Origin: JAFAGX01 sp035622175 | GTDB lineage: Bacteria > Acidobacteriota > Terriglobia > Terriglobales > Acidobacteriaceae | Assembly (NCBI GenBank): GCA_035622175.1 | Contig: DASPVV010000191.1 | Coordinates: 1 to 64,000 of the forward strand | DNA length: 64,000 nucleotides | Direction of reading: 5' to 3' | In this document: positions 51,904 to 60,580 of the stretch, in pieces | Position numbering within the stretch: position 1 is the stretch's first letter | Layout of the letters: each line of letters begins with the position of its first letter | Made by a program: the position numbers and the translations under genes | The notes under the pieces: model-generated | What the model saw: only the letters and a program-made list of their open reading frames with translations | What the model was told of the DNA's origin: nothing | Databases searched by the model: none

Positions 51904-52947
51904 ATGCCCGACTACTCGATTGGCGTGGATCTTGGCGGCACCAACCTCCGCATCGCGGCGGTCGGCCCGCAGGGAAACTTGCTGGAAAAAATCACTCTGG
52001 GCACGCGGGTGGCGCTCGGCCGCGATCGGGTCGTGCGTGACATGTGCGATGCGGTCGAGCGCGTGCGGGCTGAATACCGCGGCAGGGGTTCCCTCCTTGG
52101 CATCGGCATTGGCGTTCCGGGGATCATCGACATGAACACGGGCATGGTTCATGAATCGCCCAATCTCCCAGACTGGGCGAACTACCCGGTACGGGGTGAG
52201 ATCGAGAGGCGACTGGGAACGCGGGTGGTTCTCGAAAATGACGCCAATTCGGCTGCCCTGGGAGAGAAGTGGCTGGGAGCCGCGCGCGACGTGGCGGACA
52301 TGGCCATGCTGACCCTGGGAACCGGAGTTGGCGGAGGGCTGGTGGTGGGTGGACGCGTCTGGCATGGCATGATCGGCATGGCCGGAGAGTTCGGTCATTT
52401 CACCGTAGAGCCCGACGGAGTTCGATGCGGCTGCGGCAACCACGGCTGCCTGGAAGCCTACGCTTCGGCGACGGCCATCGTGCGCATGGCTCGCGAGGCC
52501 ATCGCCGTGGGGGCTGCCCCTGAGTTGTCGCGGGTCGCCGGTTCCGATCCCGAGTTTAGTGCGAAGGTGGTCTACAATCTTGCGGTCCAGGGAGACGAGC
52601 AGGCCCGCGAGATCTTCCGTCGGGTCGGCAGGGCGTTAGGAATCGTGCTCTCCAGCCTGGTGAATGCCCTCAACCTTCCCATGTACGTGATCGGTGGTGG
52701 CGTGGCCAGCGCCTGGGAGGCGTTCTCACCAGCGATGTTCGAAGAGCTGCGCAAGCGTTCGATGGTCTACGCCGCCACCGCCCCGGAGCTCTCGGAGGCG
52801 GGAGGGACTGGGGCGTATGGGGGAGGGATGGCAAGCGCGAAAACCCTGGTTACGCGGGCGTTGCTCGGAAGCGATGCCGGCCTGTTTGGCGCGGCACGCT
52901 TAGCCTTGTTGGATGGAGACCAGCCGAAGCCCGCCAAGGCCAGCTGA
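51904..52947 (+). CDS. ROK-family glucokinase
   Basis: A 347-residue sugar kinase. The phosphate-1 motif DLGGTN is at 9-14, the catalytic base D113 lies in ENDANSA, and the ROK zinc site is H165 with C175, C177 and C182 (RCGCGNHGCLEAYAS). No DNA-binding N-terminus is present, so it is a kinase rather than a repressor. The most likely activity is glucose phosphorylation; N-acetylglucosamine or fructose are alternatives. It follows mutM by 50 bp. Confidence 0.9.
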   Translation: MPDYSIGVDLGGTNLRIAAVGPQGNLLEKITLGTRVALGRDRVVRDMCDAVERVRAEYRGRGSLLGIGIGVPGIIDMNTGMVHESPNLPDWANYPVRGEIERRLGTRVVLENDANSAALGEKWLGAARDVADMAMLTLGTGVGGGLVVGGRVWHGMIGMAGEFGHFTVEPDGVRCGCGNHGCLEAYASATAIVRMAREAIAVGAAPELSRVAGSDPEFSAKVVYNLAVQGDEQAREIFRRVGRALGIVLSSLVNALNLPMYVIGGGVASAWEAFSPAMFEELRKRSMVYAATAPELSEAGGTGAYGGGMASAKTLVTRALLGSDAGLFGAARLALLDGDQPKPAKAS

Positions 52948-53022
52948 TGTCGAACCCACTGCCATGCTTCTCGCCCTCGCCTGGCTCGAAGGTTGCGCTG
53001 CATCCGAGATGGTTTGTGGCGG

Positions 53023-54150
53023 CTAGCCAAGCTCTCTCCGCCCGACCGCCTTCCGGAGGGCGCTCAGAAACAGGTCGTTCTGTTCGGGCGTGCCAATGGT
53101 GACGCGAATCGCGGTGGGAGCGCCCCACGGACCCAAGGGCCGGATGATAACGCCCTCCTGCTGCATGTGTTTCGCTACCTTGGCGGCGTCTTCCCCTAAT
53201 TCGCAGTAGAGGAAATTGGCCCAGGTAGGAGGCACTGGATATCCCAGCCCTGCCATGGCCTCGATCAGCCGCTCGGCTTCGCAGGCATTGTTCAGCAGTG
53301 TTTTTTCGACGTGGGGTTGGTCGATGAGCGCCGCCACCGCCGCCGCTTGCGCTACCCCGGAAACGGAAAAAGTCGTGCGCATGCGTCCCACATAGGACAT
53401 CAGTTCCGCCGGACCGATGCCATAACCAACCCGAACTCCTGCCAATCCGTGCGCCTTAGAAAACGTGCGCAGCACCACCACCTTCTGCCCGTGTCGTACG
53501 CAATCGACGGCATGGGAATACTCGATGCCGCGCAGTCTCGCGAAATGCTCGGCGAAATCGTAATAAGCCTCATCCAAGATGGCGGTGACGTGATCGGGGA
53601 GCTTATTTAAGAAGTTGTCGACGAGGGACGCGGTTCGGATGGTCCCGGTGGGATTGTTCGGATTGGAGAGAAAGACAAGGCGCGTTTGACGGTCCACCGC
53701 AGCCAGGATGGCGTCGAGGTCAAAGCTGTGCTCACGCATTGGAATTTGGATGAGCCGGCCACCGGCAGCTTGGGTAACGATGGGGTAGATGATGAAAGAA
53801 CGCTCGCTCGTAATCGCATTCAACCCGGGTGAGAGCAAGGTTCGCGCAATCACGCCCAGCAACGCGGTTGAACCTGCCGCTGGCACTACGTTCTCTAGAT
53901 CGAGGCCATGAGCCTTCGCTAACCTTTCTCGCAGCTCGCTGACCTCATTGTCGGGATAAAGATAGGCTTCGCGGAGAGCCCCCTGCATGGCCTGGATCGC
54001 CTTCGGCGAGGGCCCGAAAGGATTCTCGTTGGAAGCCAACTTGATGGCTTGCACGCCGCTCTCCTGTTGTGCCTGGCGGCGCGACTTCCCAGGTTTGTAC
54101 AGCCCCAGGTGGCGCACATGTTCGGGCACAAGCTGGCTGAAATCGCTCAT
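53023..54150 (-). CDS. hisC: Histidinol-phosphate aminotransferase
   Basis: A 375-residue class I PLP aminotransferase. KLASNENPFGPSPKA near 37-51, LSNPNNPTGT near 161-170, DEAYYDFA at 193-200 and the Schiff-base lysine K232 in RTFSKAHGLAGVRVGYG fit HisC, which makes histidinol phosphate in histidine synthesis. Some HisC-type proteins also act on aromatic amino acids. AGGAAG supports the ATG at 54150; two ATGs 15 and 24 bases upstream are possible. Other his genes are not in the window. Confidence 0.9.
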   Translation of the reverse strand: MSDFSQLVPEHVRHLGLYKPGKSRRQAQQESGVQAIKLASNENPFGPSPKAIQAMQGALREAYLYPDNEVSELRERLAKAHGLDLENVVPAAGSTALLGVIARTLLSPGLNAITSERSFIIYPIVTQAAGGRLIQIPMREHSFDLDAILAAVDRQTRLVFLSNPNNPTGTIRTASLVDNFLNKLPDHVTAILDEAYYDFAEHFARLRGIEYSHAVDCVRHGQKVVVLRTFSKAHGLAGVRVGYGIGPAELMSYVGRMRTTFSVSGVAQAAAVAALIDQPHVEKTLLNNACEAERLIEAMAGLGYPVPPTWANFLYCELGEDAAKVAKHMQQEGVIIRPLGPWGAPTAIRVTIGTPEQNDLFLSALRKAVGRRELG

Positions 54151-54279
54151 CTCGAACTTCCTCATCTTTACCATGGCCGAGAGCGTGGTGTCACGTTACG
54201 AGCTTGCAGGGCGAGACAAACCGAGTGCTGAATCCGCTGCTGGATTCCGGGATCAGTCTGGGGCAGAGGTTTGGAATGG

Positions 54280-55011
54280 TTACTCGACGGCGGACTTCAG
54301 ACGCGCCACCTCTTGCGGGCTGAGATAGCGGAATTTTCCGGGATGGACATCGAGCGTGAGAGGGCCATAGCGTACCCGCTTGATCTTTTCCACGTGATGG
54401 CCGACCTCTTCGAACATGCGCCGAATTTGGCGATTCTTGCCTTCGATGAGCGTCACTTCATACCATGGGTTCGCGGCTGGGTGCAGCAGCCGAATTTTGG
54501 CCGGGGCGGTCTGGGCTCTCGTTCCGCGCGCTGAAGGGAGGGAGATCCCATCCCGCAACCGCGCCAGGTCGGTCGCGGTGGGGGAGCCGGCTACCTTCAC
54601 CAGATAGGTCTTGGGCACACGCGAACCGGTCTTCATCAGGCGGCTTGCCAGATCGCCATCATTGGTCAGCAAGAGTAAGCCTTCGCTCGCATAATCGAGA
54701 CGCCCAACCGGATACACCCGGGCCCCCACTTTGGGCAGAAGATCGATGACCGTGGGGCGATGCTCGGGATCGCGCACCGTGGTCACACAACCCTTCGGCT
54801 TGTTCATCAGAAGGTAAACCCGGCGCTCTGGTCCGCGCAATCGTTTGCCCTTCACGCGAATGTAATCGTGTTCGGGGTCGGCCTTGCTGCCCAATTCCGT
54901 AATCGTCTGGCCATTGACCGTAACCAGTCCGTTCCGGATCAGTTCTTCCGCGCTGCGGCGGGATGCAATTCCGGCGGCAGCAATGATCTTTTGCAGACGC
55001 TCAGCGGGCAC
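54280..55011 (-). CDS. rluB: Ribosomal large subunit pseudouridine synthase B
   Basis: A 243-residue RsuA/RluB-family enzyme. An S4 RNA-binding domain (ERLQKIIAAAGIASRRSAEELI) opens the protein, and the catalytic aspartate lies in GRLDYASEGLLLLTNDG near 102-118. EGKNRQIRRMFEEVGHHVEKIKRVRYG is the conserved C-terminal motif. It isomerises U2605 of 23S rRNA in E. coli. It starts with GTG and follows scpB by 39 bp; scpA-scpB-rluB is a very common gene order. Confidence 0.94.
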   Translation of the reverse strand: MPAERLQKIIAAAGIASRRSAEELIRNGLVTVNGQTITELGSKADPEHDYIRVKGKRLRGPERRVYLLMNKPKGCVTTVRDPEHRPTVIDLLPKVGARVYPVGRLDYASEGLLLLTNDGDLASRLMKTGSRVPKTYLVKVAGSPTATDLARLRDGISLPSARGTRAQTAPAKIRLLHPAANPWYEVTLIEGKNRQIRRMFEEVGHHVEKIKRVRYGPLTLDVHPGKFRYLSPQEVARLKSAVE

Positions 55012-55050
55012 GGGGGTGTCCTGGCAGGTGCGCCAAGCTTGTATCCGGGT

Positions 55051-55779
55051 TCATGCCGCAGGCTCGCCCTCTTGCGGTCTCGGCGGCTCCGCCGGGCCCG
55101 GCTCTTTTACGCTCTGCTGGGCCACAGAATCATCCCCCGGGGAGGTCGGTTCGCCGGGCCCAGAATCGCATGCCGCATCCGTGGCCGGCTTGGTTTCAAC
55201 CGGCGCTTCGCTCTCGAAGGATTCGGCCACCAGTTTTTCGAACTCCTCCATACTTGGAAGCTCGCTGACATCATTGAGGCCGAAGCGCAGCAGGAATTCC
55301 TTCGTCGTCCGGTACAAAATGGGCCGGCCAATGACGGCCTTGCGGCCTGCGGGGGCGATCAACTTGCGCTCGAGCAGCGTGGCAATGACACCACTGGAGT
55401 CCACGCCGCGAATCTCGCTGATTTCAGGCACGGTGACCGGCTGCTTATAGGCAATGACAGCCAGGGTTTCAAGCGCCGGTAAGGAGAGCCGAATCGGGGG
55501 CTTCAAGCTCTTGGCAAAAGCGCTCACCACGTCGTGTTGCTCAGGCTTGGTGGACATGCGATAGCCACCGGCAAGCTGCCGAACTTCGATCCCATGATCC
55601 GGAGCGCCGTAATCGCGGGTAAGTTCTTCGAGCGCCGCCCGAACCTGCGACCGCACCTCGGCCTCATTGGCGGCGCCATCGAGGGAACCGGACGCTTTGA
55701 CTAATGGCACCATCTGGTCCAGTGTGATCGGCATTTCCGCCGCGTAAATGATGGCTTCGAGTTTAGCTTTTAGACTCAT
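55051..55779 (-). CDS. scpB: Segregation and condensation protein B
   Basis: A 242-residue ScpB with two winged-helix domains: SLKAKLEAIIYAAEMPITLDQMVPL at the start and SLPALETLAVIAYKQPVTVPEISEIRGVDSSGVIATLLERKLI near 98-140. The last 70 residues are an acidic, proline-rich tail of low complexity. ScpB binds ScpA and the SMC ATPase to compact and segregate the chromosome; smc itself is not in the window. Confidence 0.95.
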   Translation of the reverse strand: MSLKAKLEAIIYAAEMPITLDQMVPLVKASGSLDGAANEAEVRSQVRAALEELTRDYGAPDHGIEVRQLAGGYRMSTKPEQHDVVSAFAKSLKPPIRLSLPALETLAVIAYKQPVTVPEISEIRGVDSSGVIATLLERKLIAPAGRKAVIGRPILYRTTKEFLLRFGLNDVSELPSMEEFEKLVAESFESEAPVETKPATDAACDSGPGEPTSPGDDSVAQQSVKEPGPAEPPRPQEGEPAA

Positions 55780-55865
55780 GGGTCCGATTTCATGCGGTTG
55801 CCCTCGCGCTCAGCTCGAACCAGGCCTCAAGCCGATTCGCGGGGTCTCGGGTTTTGGATGAACGG

Positions 55866-56750
55866 CTATCGCCAATCATCCCTTACGGCTGCCTGCTCCC
55901 CGGCGATGGATTCAAATCCCACGTGCTTACGGATCAGAATCTCGCCGAATAGGCGCTCCTGACGCAACTGAATCGCTTGCAGGCGAACCAATTCGAGCAA
56001 GGCGAGAAACATGCAAACCAGCATCTGCGGCGATTGAACGTTGAACAACAACCGCTTCAGCCGGATGGGGCGATCTTCGACCGCCAAGCGTCTTTGCCAG
56101 TAATCGATCATCTGCCCAACCGTCACCCGCTCTTCGTCCACCTGGACGACTGGCCGGTTGCGCACGCGATCGAGAACCTGTTGAAAAGTTTTGACCAGGT
56201 CGATGACATCGGCTGCGATGTCGGGCTCGGTGTCCCCGGCGTCTTTGAAATCCTTGAGTGTAGGGTTGGAACGCACGGCATCTTCGATCTGCTGCTTTTG
56301 CATGAGCATCTGAGCCGCAGACTTGAACTTTTCATGTTCGATCAGCCGGTTGACCAGTTCTCTCCGGGGATCCTCCTGCGCCTCGGAAGTTTGGACCGGA
56401 TCGCGCGGCAGCAGCATCTTCGATTTAATGTGGATCAGCACGGCGGCCATGTAAATAAACTCCGCGGCCACGTTGACGTCCAGTTCTTGCAACCGTTCCA
56501 CGTAGGCCAGGTACTGCGCCGTAATCTTGGCGATCGGGATGTCATAGATGTCGATGTCCTGCTTGCGAATCAGGTCGAGGAGCAGGTCGAGCGGGCCCTC
56601 GTACACGCTTCCGACCGAGACGGCAAAGGGAAAATCACTGTCCGGCTTCTCCCTGGCACCCTTCTCGCTGCGAACGTTGGTCGGAGCAGGAGGGCAGGTG
56701 GGAACCCTGGCGGTGTCTTCCTGATTCCCCGGACTGGGATTCGCACTCAC
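55866..56750 (-). CDS. scpA: Segregation and condensation protein A
   Basis: A 294-residue kleisin. After a 40-residue polar leader comes the SMC-binding start YEGPLDLLLDLIRKQDIDIYDIPIAKITAQYLAYVERL and AAEFIYMAAVLIHIKSKMLLP. The C-terminal winged helix near 245-280 (FLALLELVRLQAIQLRQERLFGEI) would bind the SMC head. It starts with a GTG directly after the trpS stop, so it is coupled to trpS, and is followed by scpB. Confidence 0.95.
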   Translation of the reverse strand: MSANPSPGNQEDTARVPTCPPAPTNVRSEKGAREKPDSDFPFAVSVGSVYEGPLDLLLDLIRKQDIDIYDIPIAKITAQYLAYVERLQELDVNVAAEFIYMAAVLIHIKSKMLLPRDPVQTSEAQEDPRRELVNRLIEHEKFKSAAQMLMQKQQIEDAVRSNPTLKDFKDAGDTEPDIAADVIDLVKTFQQVLDRVRNRPVVQVDEERVTVGQMIDYWQRRLAVEDRPIRLKRLLFNVQSPQMLVCMFLALLELVRLQAIQLRQERLFGEILIRKHVGFESIAGEQAAVRDDWR

Positions 56751-57803
56751 TTATTTTGCCGCCTCCGACGAAGGTGAAGGTTCATAGCGCAGAGACATGT
56801 GCATGGCATCGCGAACCTGTTCCATGGTTTCCGCTGCACTGTTCCGCGCCTGGGCTGAACCCTCTTCCAGAATATCCCATGCCAGGCGCGGATTCTGCTC
56901 ATATTTCTTGCGGCGCTCCTGCATGGGATTCAAGATTCTAACCAGGGCGTCGGCAGCCCAGCCTTTGCATTCGATGCATCCAATTCCGGCGGAGCGGCAA
57001 CCCTCCTCGACTTTCCCCAGGGTGGCCGGAGGGCTGAAAATCTTGTGCAGGTCGCCTACCGGACACAGATCCGGGTTGCCTGGATCGCTGCGGCGGACGC
57101 GAGCCGGGTCGGTGACCATGGTCTTGAGTTTCTGCCGGATCACCGGCTCGGGATCCGTCAACAAGATGGTGTTGCCATAAGACTTCGACATCTTTCGGCC
57201 GTCGGTTCCCGGGAGTTTGGCGGCAGGGGTTAACAGAGGCTGCGGTTCAGGGAACACCGGCTTGCCCCCCAGCCGGTAAAACAGGTTGAAACGCCGTGCG
57301 ATCTCCCGGGTCAGCTCCACGTGGGGCACTTGGTCTTCGCCCACCGGAACGCAATCCGCTTTGTACATCAGAATGTCGGCGGCTTGCAGCACGGGATAGC
57401 CGAGAAACCCGTAGGTCCCCAGGTCTTTTTCCGTGATGTTCTCCCGCTGTTCCTTGTAAGTAGGCACGCGCTCGAGCCAGCCGAGCGGGGTGATCATCGA
57501 AAGCAGCAAGTGCAGCTCCGCGTGTTGCGGCACGTGCGACTGGATGAACAAGGTGGAACGCTCAGGATCAATTCCCGCCGCCAGCCAATCGAGCACCACC
57601 TCAATCGAGTTGTGCTTGATCACGGCAGTATCGGCGTAGTCGGTGGTGAGCGCATGCCAGTCGACCACGCAGTAAAAGCATCGATACTGATCTTGCATGC
57701 GCACCCAGTTGTCGAGCGCACCGACAAAATTGCCCAGGTGCAGCTTGCCGGTCGGACGCATGCCGCTCAGTACACGTCTTTGCGGTTGGGTGCCCGGCGG
57801 CAT
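56751..57803 (-). CDS. trpS: Tryptophan--tRNA ligase
   Basis: A 350-residue class I aminoacyl-tRNA synthetase. The HIGH-equivalent is PTGKLHLGN at 17-25 and the KMSKS loop is at 204-208. VVDWHALTTDY, VPTYKEQR and GYPVLQAADILMYKADCVPVGEDQ are TrpRS stretches. Its ATG overlaps the stop of the M50 protease gene (ATGA) and its stop touches the scpA start, so the four genes form a tight operon. Confidence 0.96.
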   Translation of the reverse strand: MPPGTQPQRRVLSGMRPTGKLHLGNFVGALDNWVRMQDQYRCFYCVVDWHALTTDYADTAVIKHNSIEVVLDWLAAGIDPERSTLFIQSHVPQHAELHLLLSMITPLGWLERVPTYKEQRENITEKDLGTYGFLGYPVLQAADILMYKADCVPVGEDQVPHVELTREIARRFNLFYRLGGKPVFPEPQPLLTPAAKLPGTDGRKMSKSYGNTILLTDPEPVIRQKLKTMVTDPARVRRSDPGNPDLCPVGDLHKIFSPPATLGKVEEGCRSAGIGCIECKGWAADALVRILNPMQERRKKYEQNPRLAWDILEEGSAQARNSAAETMEQVRDAMHMSLRYEPSPSSEAAK

Positions 57804-58489
57804 CAGATTCCCACTAGGATCGAGAGGATCGACACATAAAACGACAGAAACGGTGTAATCAGCGACATCAGAAAGTGTCCCCCAAAAAATACCAGCGCCA
57901 TCAACCCGAAGACACCCACCGTGTCATACACCCGCCGCACCTCGTCGGATAGGAAATGGCGCAGCACATGACTGCCGTCGAGGGGCGGAACCGGAATGAG
58001 GTTGAATACGGCAAGCAGCACGTTGATTTGGAGCAATGCGTAGAGCAGGAGACTGATCGGCACCAGGGCCGAATTGCCGAAAGCAAAGCCCCTCAACGCC
58101 CCCTGGACAATCATCCGCCCTTCGGCGCCGGTCAGAGCGATGGCAGCCAGCAGCAGAGTGGCGCCGGTAGCCACGATGAAATTGCTAATCGGACCGGCCA
58201 CGGCGGTCAAAACATCATCGAGTATCGGATTCTTGAAGTTGCGCGGGTCGACCGGGGTGGGCTTGGCCCAACCGATGACCGGAAGACGAGTCAGCATGGC
58301 GATCAGCGGTAACACTACGGTCCCGAAAACATCAATATGCCTGATGGGATTCAGGCTGATTCGTCCCAACATGCGAGCCGTGGGATCGCCACAACGATTG
58401 GCCGTCCAGGCATGCGCCGATTCGTGCACACTGATGGCAAACAGGAAGGCGATCAGTTGGAACAAGATGTTGACGTATTCGAGGGTCAT
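57803..58489 (-). CDS. Site-2-protease-like membrane metallopeptidase, M50 family
   Basis: A 228-residue membrane protein with about six helices. HESAH at 22-26 in helix 1 carries two zinc ligands and the catalytic Glu, and NLIPVPPLDGSHVL near 164-177 supplies the third ligand (Asp) of the M50B/SpoIVFB-like class. No PDZ or CBS domain is present. The family cuts substrates inside the membrane, though most members of this short type have no known target. It is first in the operon with trpS, scpA, scpB and rluB, a common neighbourhood. Confidence 0.92.
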   Translation of the reverse strand: MTLEYVNILFQLIAFLFAISVHESAHAWTANRCGDPTARMLGRISLNPIRHIDVFGTVVLPLIAMLTRLPVIGWAKPTPVDPRNFKNPILDDVLTAVAGPISNFIVATGATLLLAAIALTGAEGRMIVQGALRGFAFGNSALVPISLLLYALLQINVLLAVFNLIPVPPLDGSHVLRHFLSDEVRRVYDTVGVFGLMALVFFGGHFLMSLITPFLSFYVSILSILVGI

Positions 58490-58529
58490 CGGGGCAGCCG
58501 AGTTTTGATACTAACACGCGAACATCAGG

Positions 58530-58555
58530 AAAAACCGCCGGATCCGGAGCGGCGG
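58530..58555 (-). terminator. Intrinsic terminator of the hexapeptide acyltransferase gene
   Basis: On the minus strand CCGCCG (58555-58550) and CGGCGG (58540-58535) form a GC-only 6-bp stem with a 9-base loop, followed at once by TTTTT (58534-58530). It lies about 145 bases after the stop at 58701 and before the M50 start at 58489, separating the two transcription units. I see nothing else in the 211-bp gap. Confidence 0.7.
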
Positions 58556-58700
58556 CAGCCCTGGCCAGCGAGAGTCTGTGTCTTTGTTGCGCGAGGGATT
58601 TGCCGTCGAACACTTCCCCCCCGCCACGAAAACCCTAGGGGTTGACTCCTGGACTGGCGTTGCGCCCATCCTGCTGCCTCAGAAAATGGGCCCGGAGTTG

Positions 58701-59513
58701 CTATGGCTTTTCGAATGCCTTCTGCAGTTCTTCCGGAGCAATCGGCTTGACTTTGACTGGTTTGGCAGGAATTCCGGCAACGACGTGGAAGGGTTGGACA
58801 TCCTTCACCGCGACTCCCATCGAACCCACGATGCCGTGCTCGCCCACTCTGACCCCACTGAGAACGGTTGCGTGGTAAGTAATGCGAGCCTTCGGTCCGA
58901 TCTCGGTTTTCTCGTTGTCGACGATCATGCCGTCATTGAGGTCGTGGGCATGGGAATAGACGTTGGCGTAGTCGGAGATGGACGTGCCGGCGCGGATGAC
59001 GATTTCGCCCCGATCATCAAGCAGCACATACTTGTGAATCGTGCAGTCGTCTTCGACGGTCAGGTTGTAGCCGAAGGAAACCTCGACGCCGTGAAAGATC
59101 TTCACGTTCCGTCCGCAGTACTTGAAGACATGCCGGGCGAGCATGGCCCGGAGGCGGTACCCCAACCAGTGGTTCAGGCCGGCAGGGGAGCGATCGAACA
59201 TCATCCAGAACCAAATCAGTGGCTTGCGCTCGGCGTACTTCACCGGATCCACATCGCCGTAGTATTCCGGCTCGAGGGTGGCGTTGCGCGGATCGAGCGA
59301 GTGCATCCCAGCCTGCTCCGCCAAGGGGCTGGTCGGGTCCGGTGGCTGATCGCCGCGCCCGCGATAGAGATCGTGCAGGGCATTCCGCACTACTAGGCTG
59401 CGATGGTCGGGGTCACGGTTCATGAACTCCTGATCCAACTGATCGATCCACTCCAAAAAGGCCTTTTCGGCTGGCGGACTGGGGCGGAGAACGCGGTATT
59501 CGTATCGGGGCAT
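58701..59513 (-). CDS. Left-handed beta-helix (hexapeptide-repeat) acyltransferase
   Basis: A 270-residue protein. The first 120 residues are an uncharacterised helical part with PLIWFWMMFDRSPAGLNHWLGYRLRAML. From about 125 on, hexapeptide repeats follow (VKIFHGVEVSFGYNLTVEDDCTIHKYVLLDDRGEIVIR cut by turns), with SDYANVYSHAHD likely carrying the catalytic His, and VVAGIPAKPVKV is the usual end of WcaF/LacA-like O-acetyltransferases. GAGG supports the ATG at 59513. The acceptor is unknown, probably a sugar or lipid-linked saccharide. Confidence 0.82.
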   Translation of the reverse strand: MPRYEYRVLRPSPPAEKAFLEWIDQLDQEFMNRDPDHRSLVVRNALHDLYRGRGDQPPDPTSPLAEQAGMHSLDPRNATLEPEYYGDVDPVKYAERKPLIWFWMMFDRSPAGLNHWLGYRLRAMLARHVFKYCGRNVKIFHGVEVSFGYNLTVEDDCTIHKYVLLDDRGEIVIRAGTSISDYANVYSHAHDLNDGMIVDNEKTEIGPKARITYHATVLSGVRVGEHGIVGSMGVAVKDVQPFHVVAGIPAKPVKVKPIAPEELQKAFEKP

Positions 59514-59608
59514 GCGGCGCCTCGCTCGAGGATCGGGACCACTAACATAGCACATTCGCCGGCGCTGTCCTCGGATCGGGTGGCAGGAACTCCCAGAGGC
59601 AAATGTTC

Positions 59609-59614
59609 TATAAT
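59609..59614 (+). promoter_or_regulatory. Consensus -10 box before the agmatinase gene
   Basis: A perfect TATAAT ends 12 bases before the ATG at 59627; no good -35 is visible. Transcription would begin at about 59621, leaving a nearly leaderless message, which favours 59627 over the ATG at 59603 as translation start. Confidence 0.45.
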
Positions 59615-59626
59615 GCGCGGCGCCCG

Positions 59627-60571
59627 ATGAAACCGAAAAAGAGCGCGCGCCCTCATCCCCAACCCGTCGATGCGCTGGTTCTGCCGCGGTTCTCCGGTGT
59701 CCCTACCTTCATGCGGCTCCCTCACATTCCCCGCGCCGAGGAACTCGACATTGCCATCCTCGGCATCCCATTCGATGGGGGTACCACGTATCGCCCCGGA
59801 GCCCGATTTGGTCCCAGAAACATTCGCGTCCAGTCGGCCATGATCCGGCCCTGGAACCCGGTTCTCGAGGTGAACCCCTTTGAGAAATGGCGCATTGCCG
59901 ATTTGGGCGATCTCTCGGTGAACCCGCTTTCGATCGAGGACACCTATCGCCGGATCACCGATCAGCTCGGCCAGGTTCTCCGCGCCAAGGCGCGCCCCGT
60001 CTCAGTCGGCGGCGATCATTCCATTCTGCTGCCGATTCTGCGCGCGGTTCACCAGTTCTTGGGACCTGTCGGCTTCCTTCAGCTCGATGCCCACGGCGAT
60101 ACCTGGAGCGGCTACTTTGGCAGTCCGCATTCCCACGGCACACCCGTACGCTACGCAGTCGAAGAGGGACTCATCGCCGAGGGCTGTCGCGTGCAGCTGG
60201 GCCTACGCGGCCAGGTGTATTCCGACGGAGATTTCGAGTTTGCCCGAAAGCACCGGATTCAGATCGTCACCGCGAACCAGATTCATCAGCACGGATTGGG
60301 ACCGGTCAGACGGCTGGCCAAGAAATTCCGCAACTTGCCGGTGTATCTCACCCTGGACATTGACGTCGTAGATCCCGCTTTCGCCCCCGGCACCGGCACA
60401 CCCCAAGTGGGTGGACTCTCGAGCGCCCAAGTCCTCGACCTGCTTCATTGCTTCCAGGGTCTTCGATTGGTGGGGTGCGACCTCGTGGAAGTATCGCCCC
60501 CCTATGACAACGGGGAGATCACTTCTCTGTTGGCCGCCAACCTGCTCTTCGAACTGCTCTGCCTGTTCTGA
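59627..60571 (+). CDS. speB: Agmatinase / arginase-family ureohydrolase
   Basis: A 314-residue dinuclear-manganese hydrolase. The metal ligands are in GGDHS (128-132), DAHGD (154-158) and DIDVVDP (244-250), and HSHGTPVR (168-175) is closer to agmatinases and guanidino-acid hydrolases than to arginases. Agmatinase makes putrescine and urea. The next gene is an APC permease nine bases downstream, so uptake of the substrate is likely linked. No arginine decarboxylase is in the window, so another guanidino compound is possible. Confidence 0.9.
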   Translation: MKPKKSARPHPQPVDALVLPRFSGVPTFMRLPHIPRAEELDIAILGIPFDGGTTYRPGARFGPRNIRVQSAMIRPWNPVLEVNPFEKWRIADLGDLSVNPLSIEDTYRRITDQLGQVLRAKARPVSVGGDHSILLPILRAVHQFLGPVGFLQLDAHGDTWSGYFGSPHSHGTPVRYAVEEGLIAEGCRVQLGLRGQVYSDGDFEFARKHRIQIVTANQIHQHGLGPVRRLAKKFRNLPVYLTLDIDVVDPAFAPGTGTPQVGGLSSAQVLDLLHCFQGLRLVGCDLVEVSPPYDNGEITSLLAANLLFELLCLF

Positions 60572-60580
60572 CCAAAGACG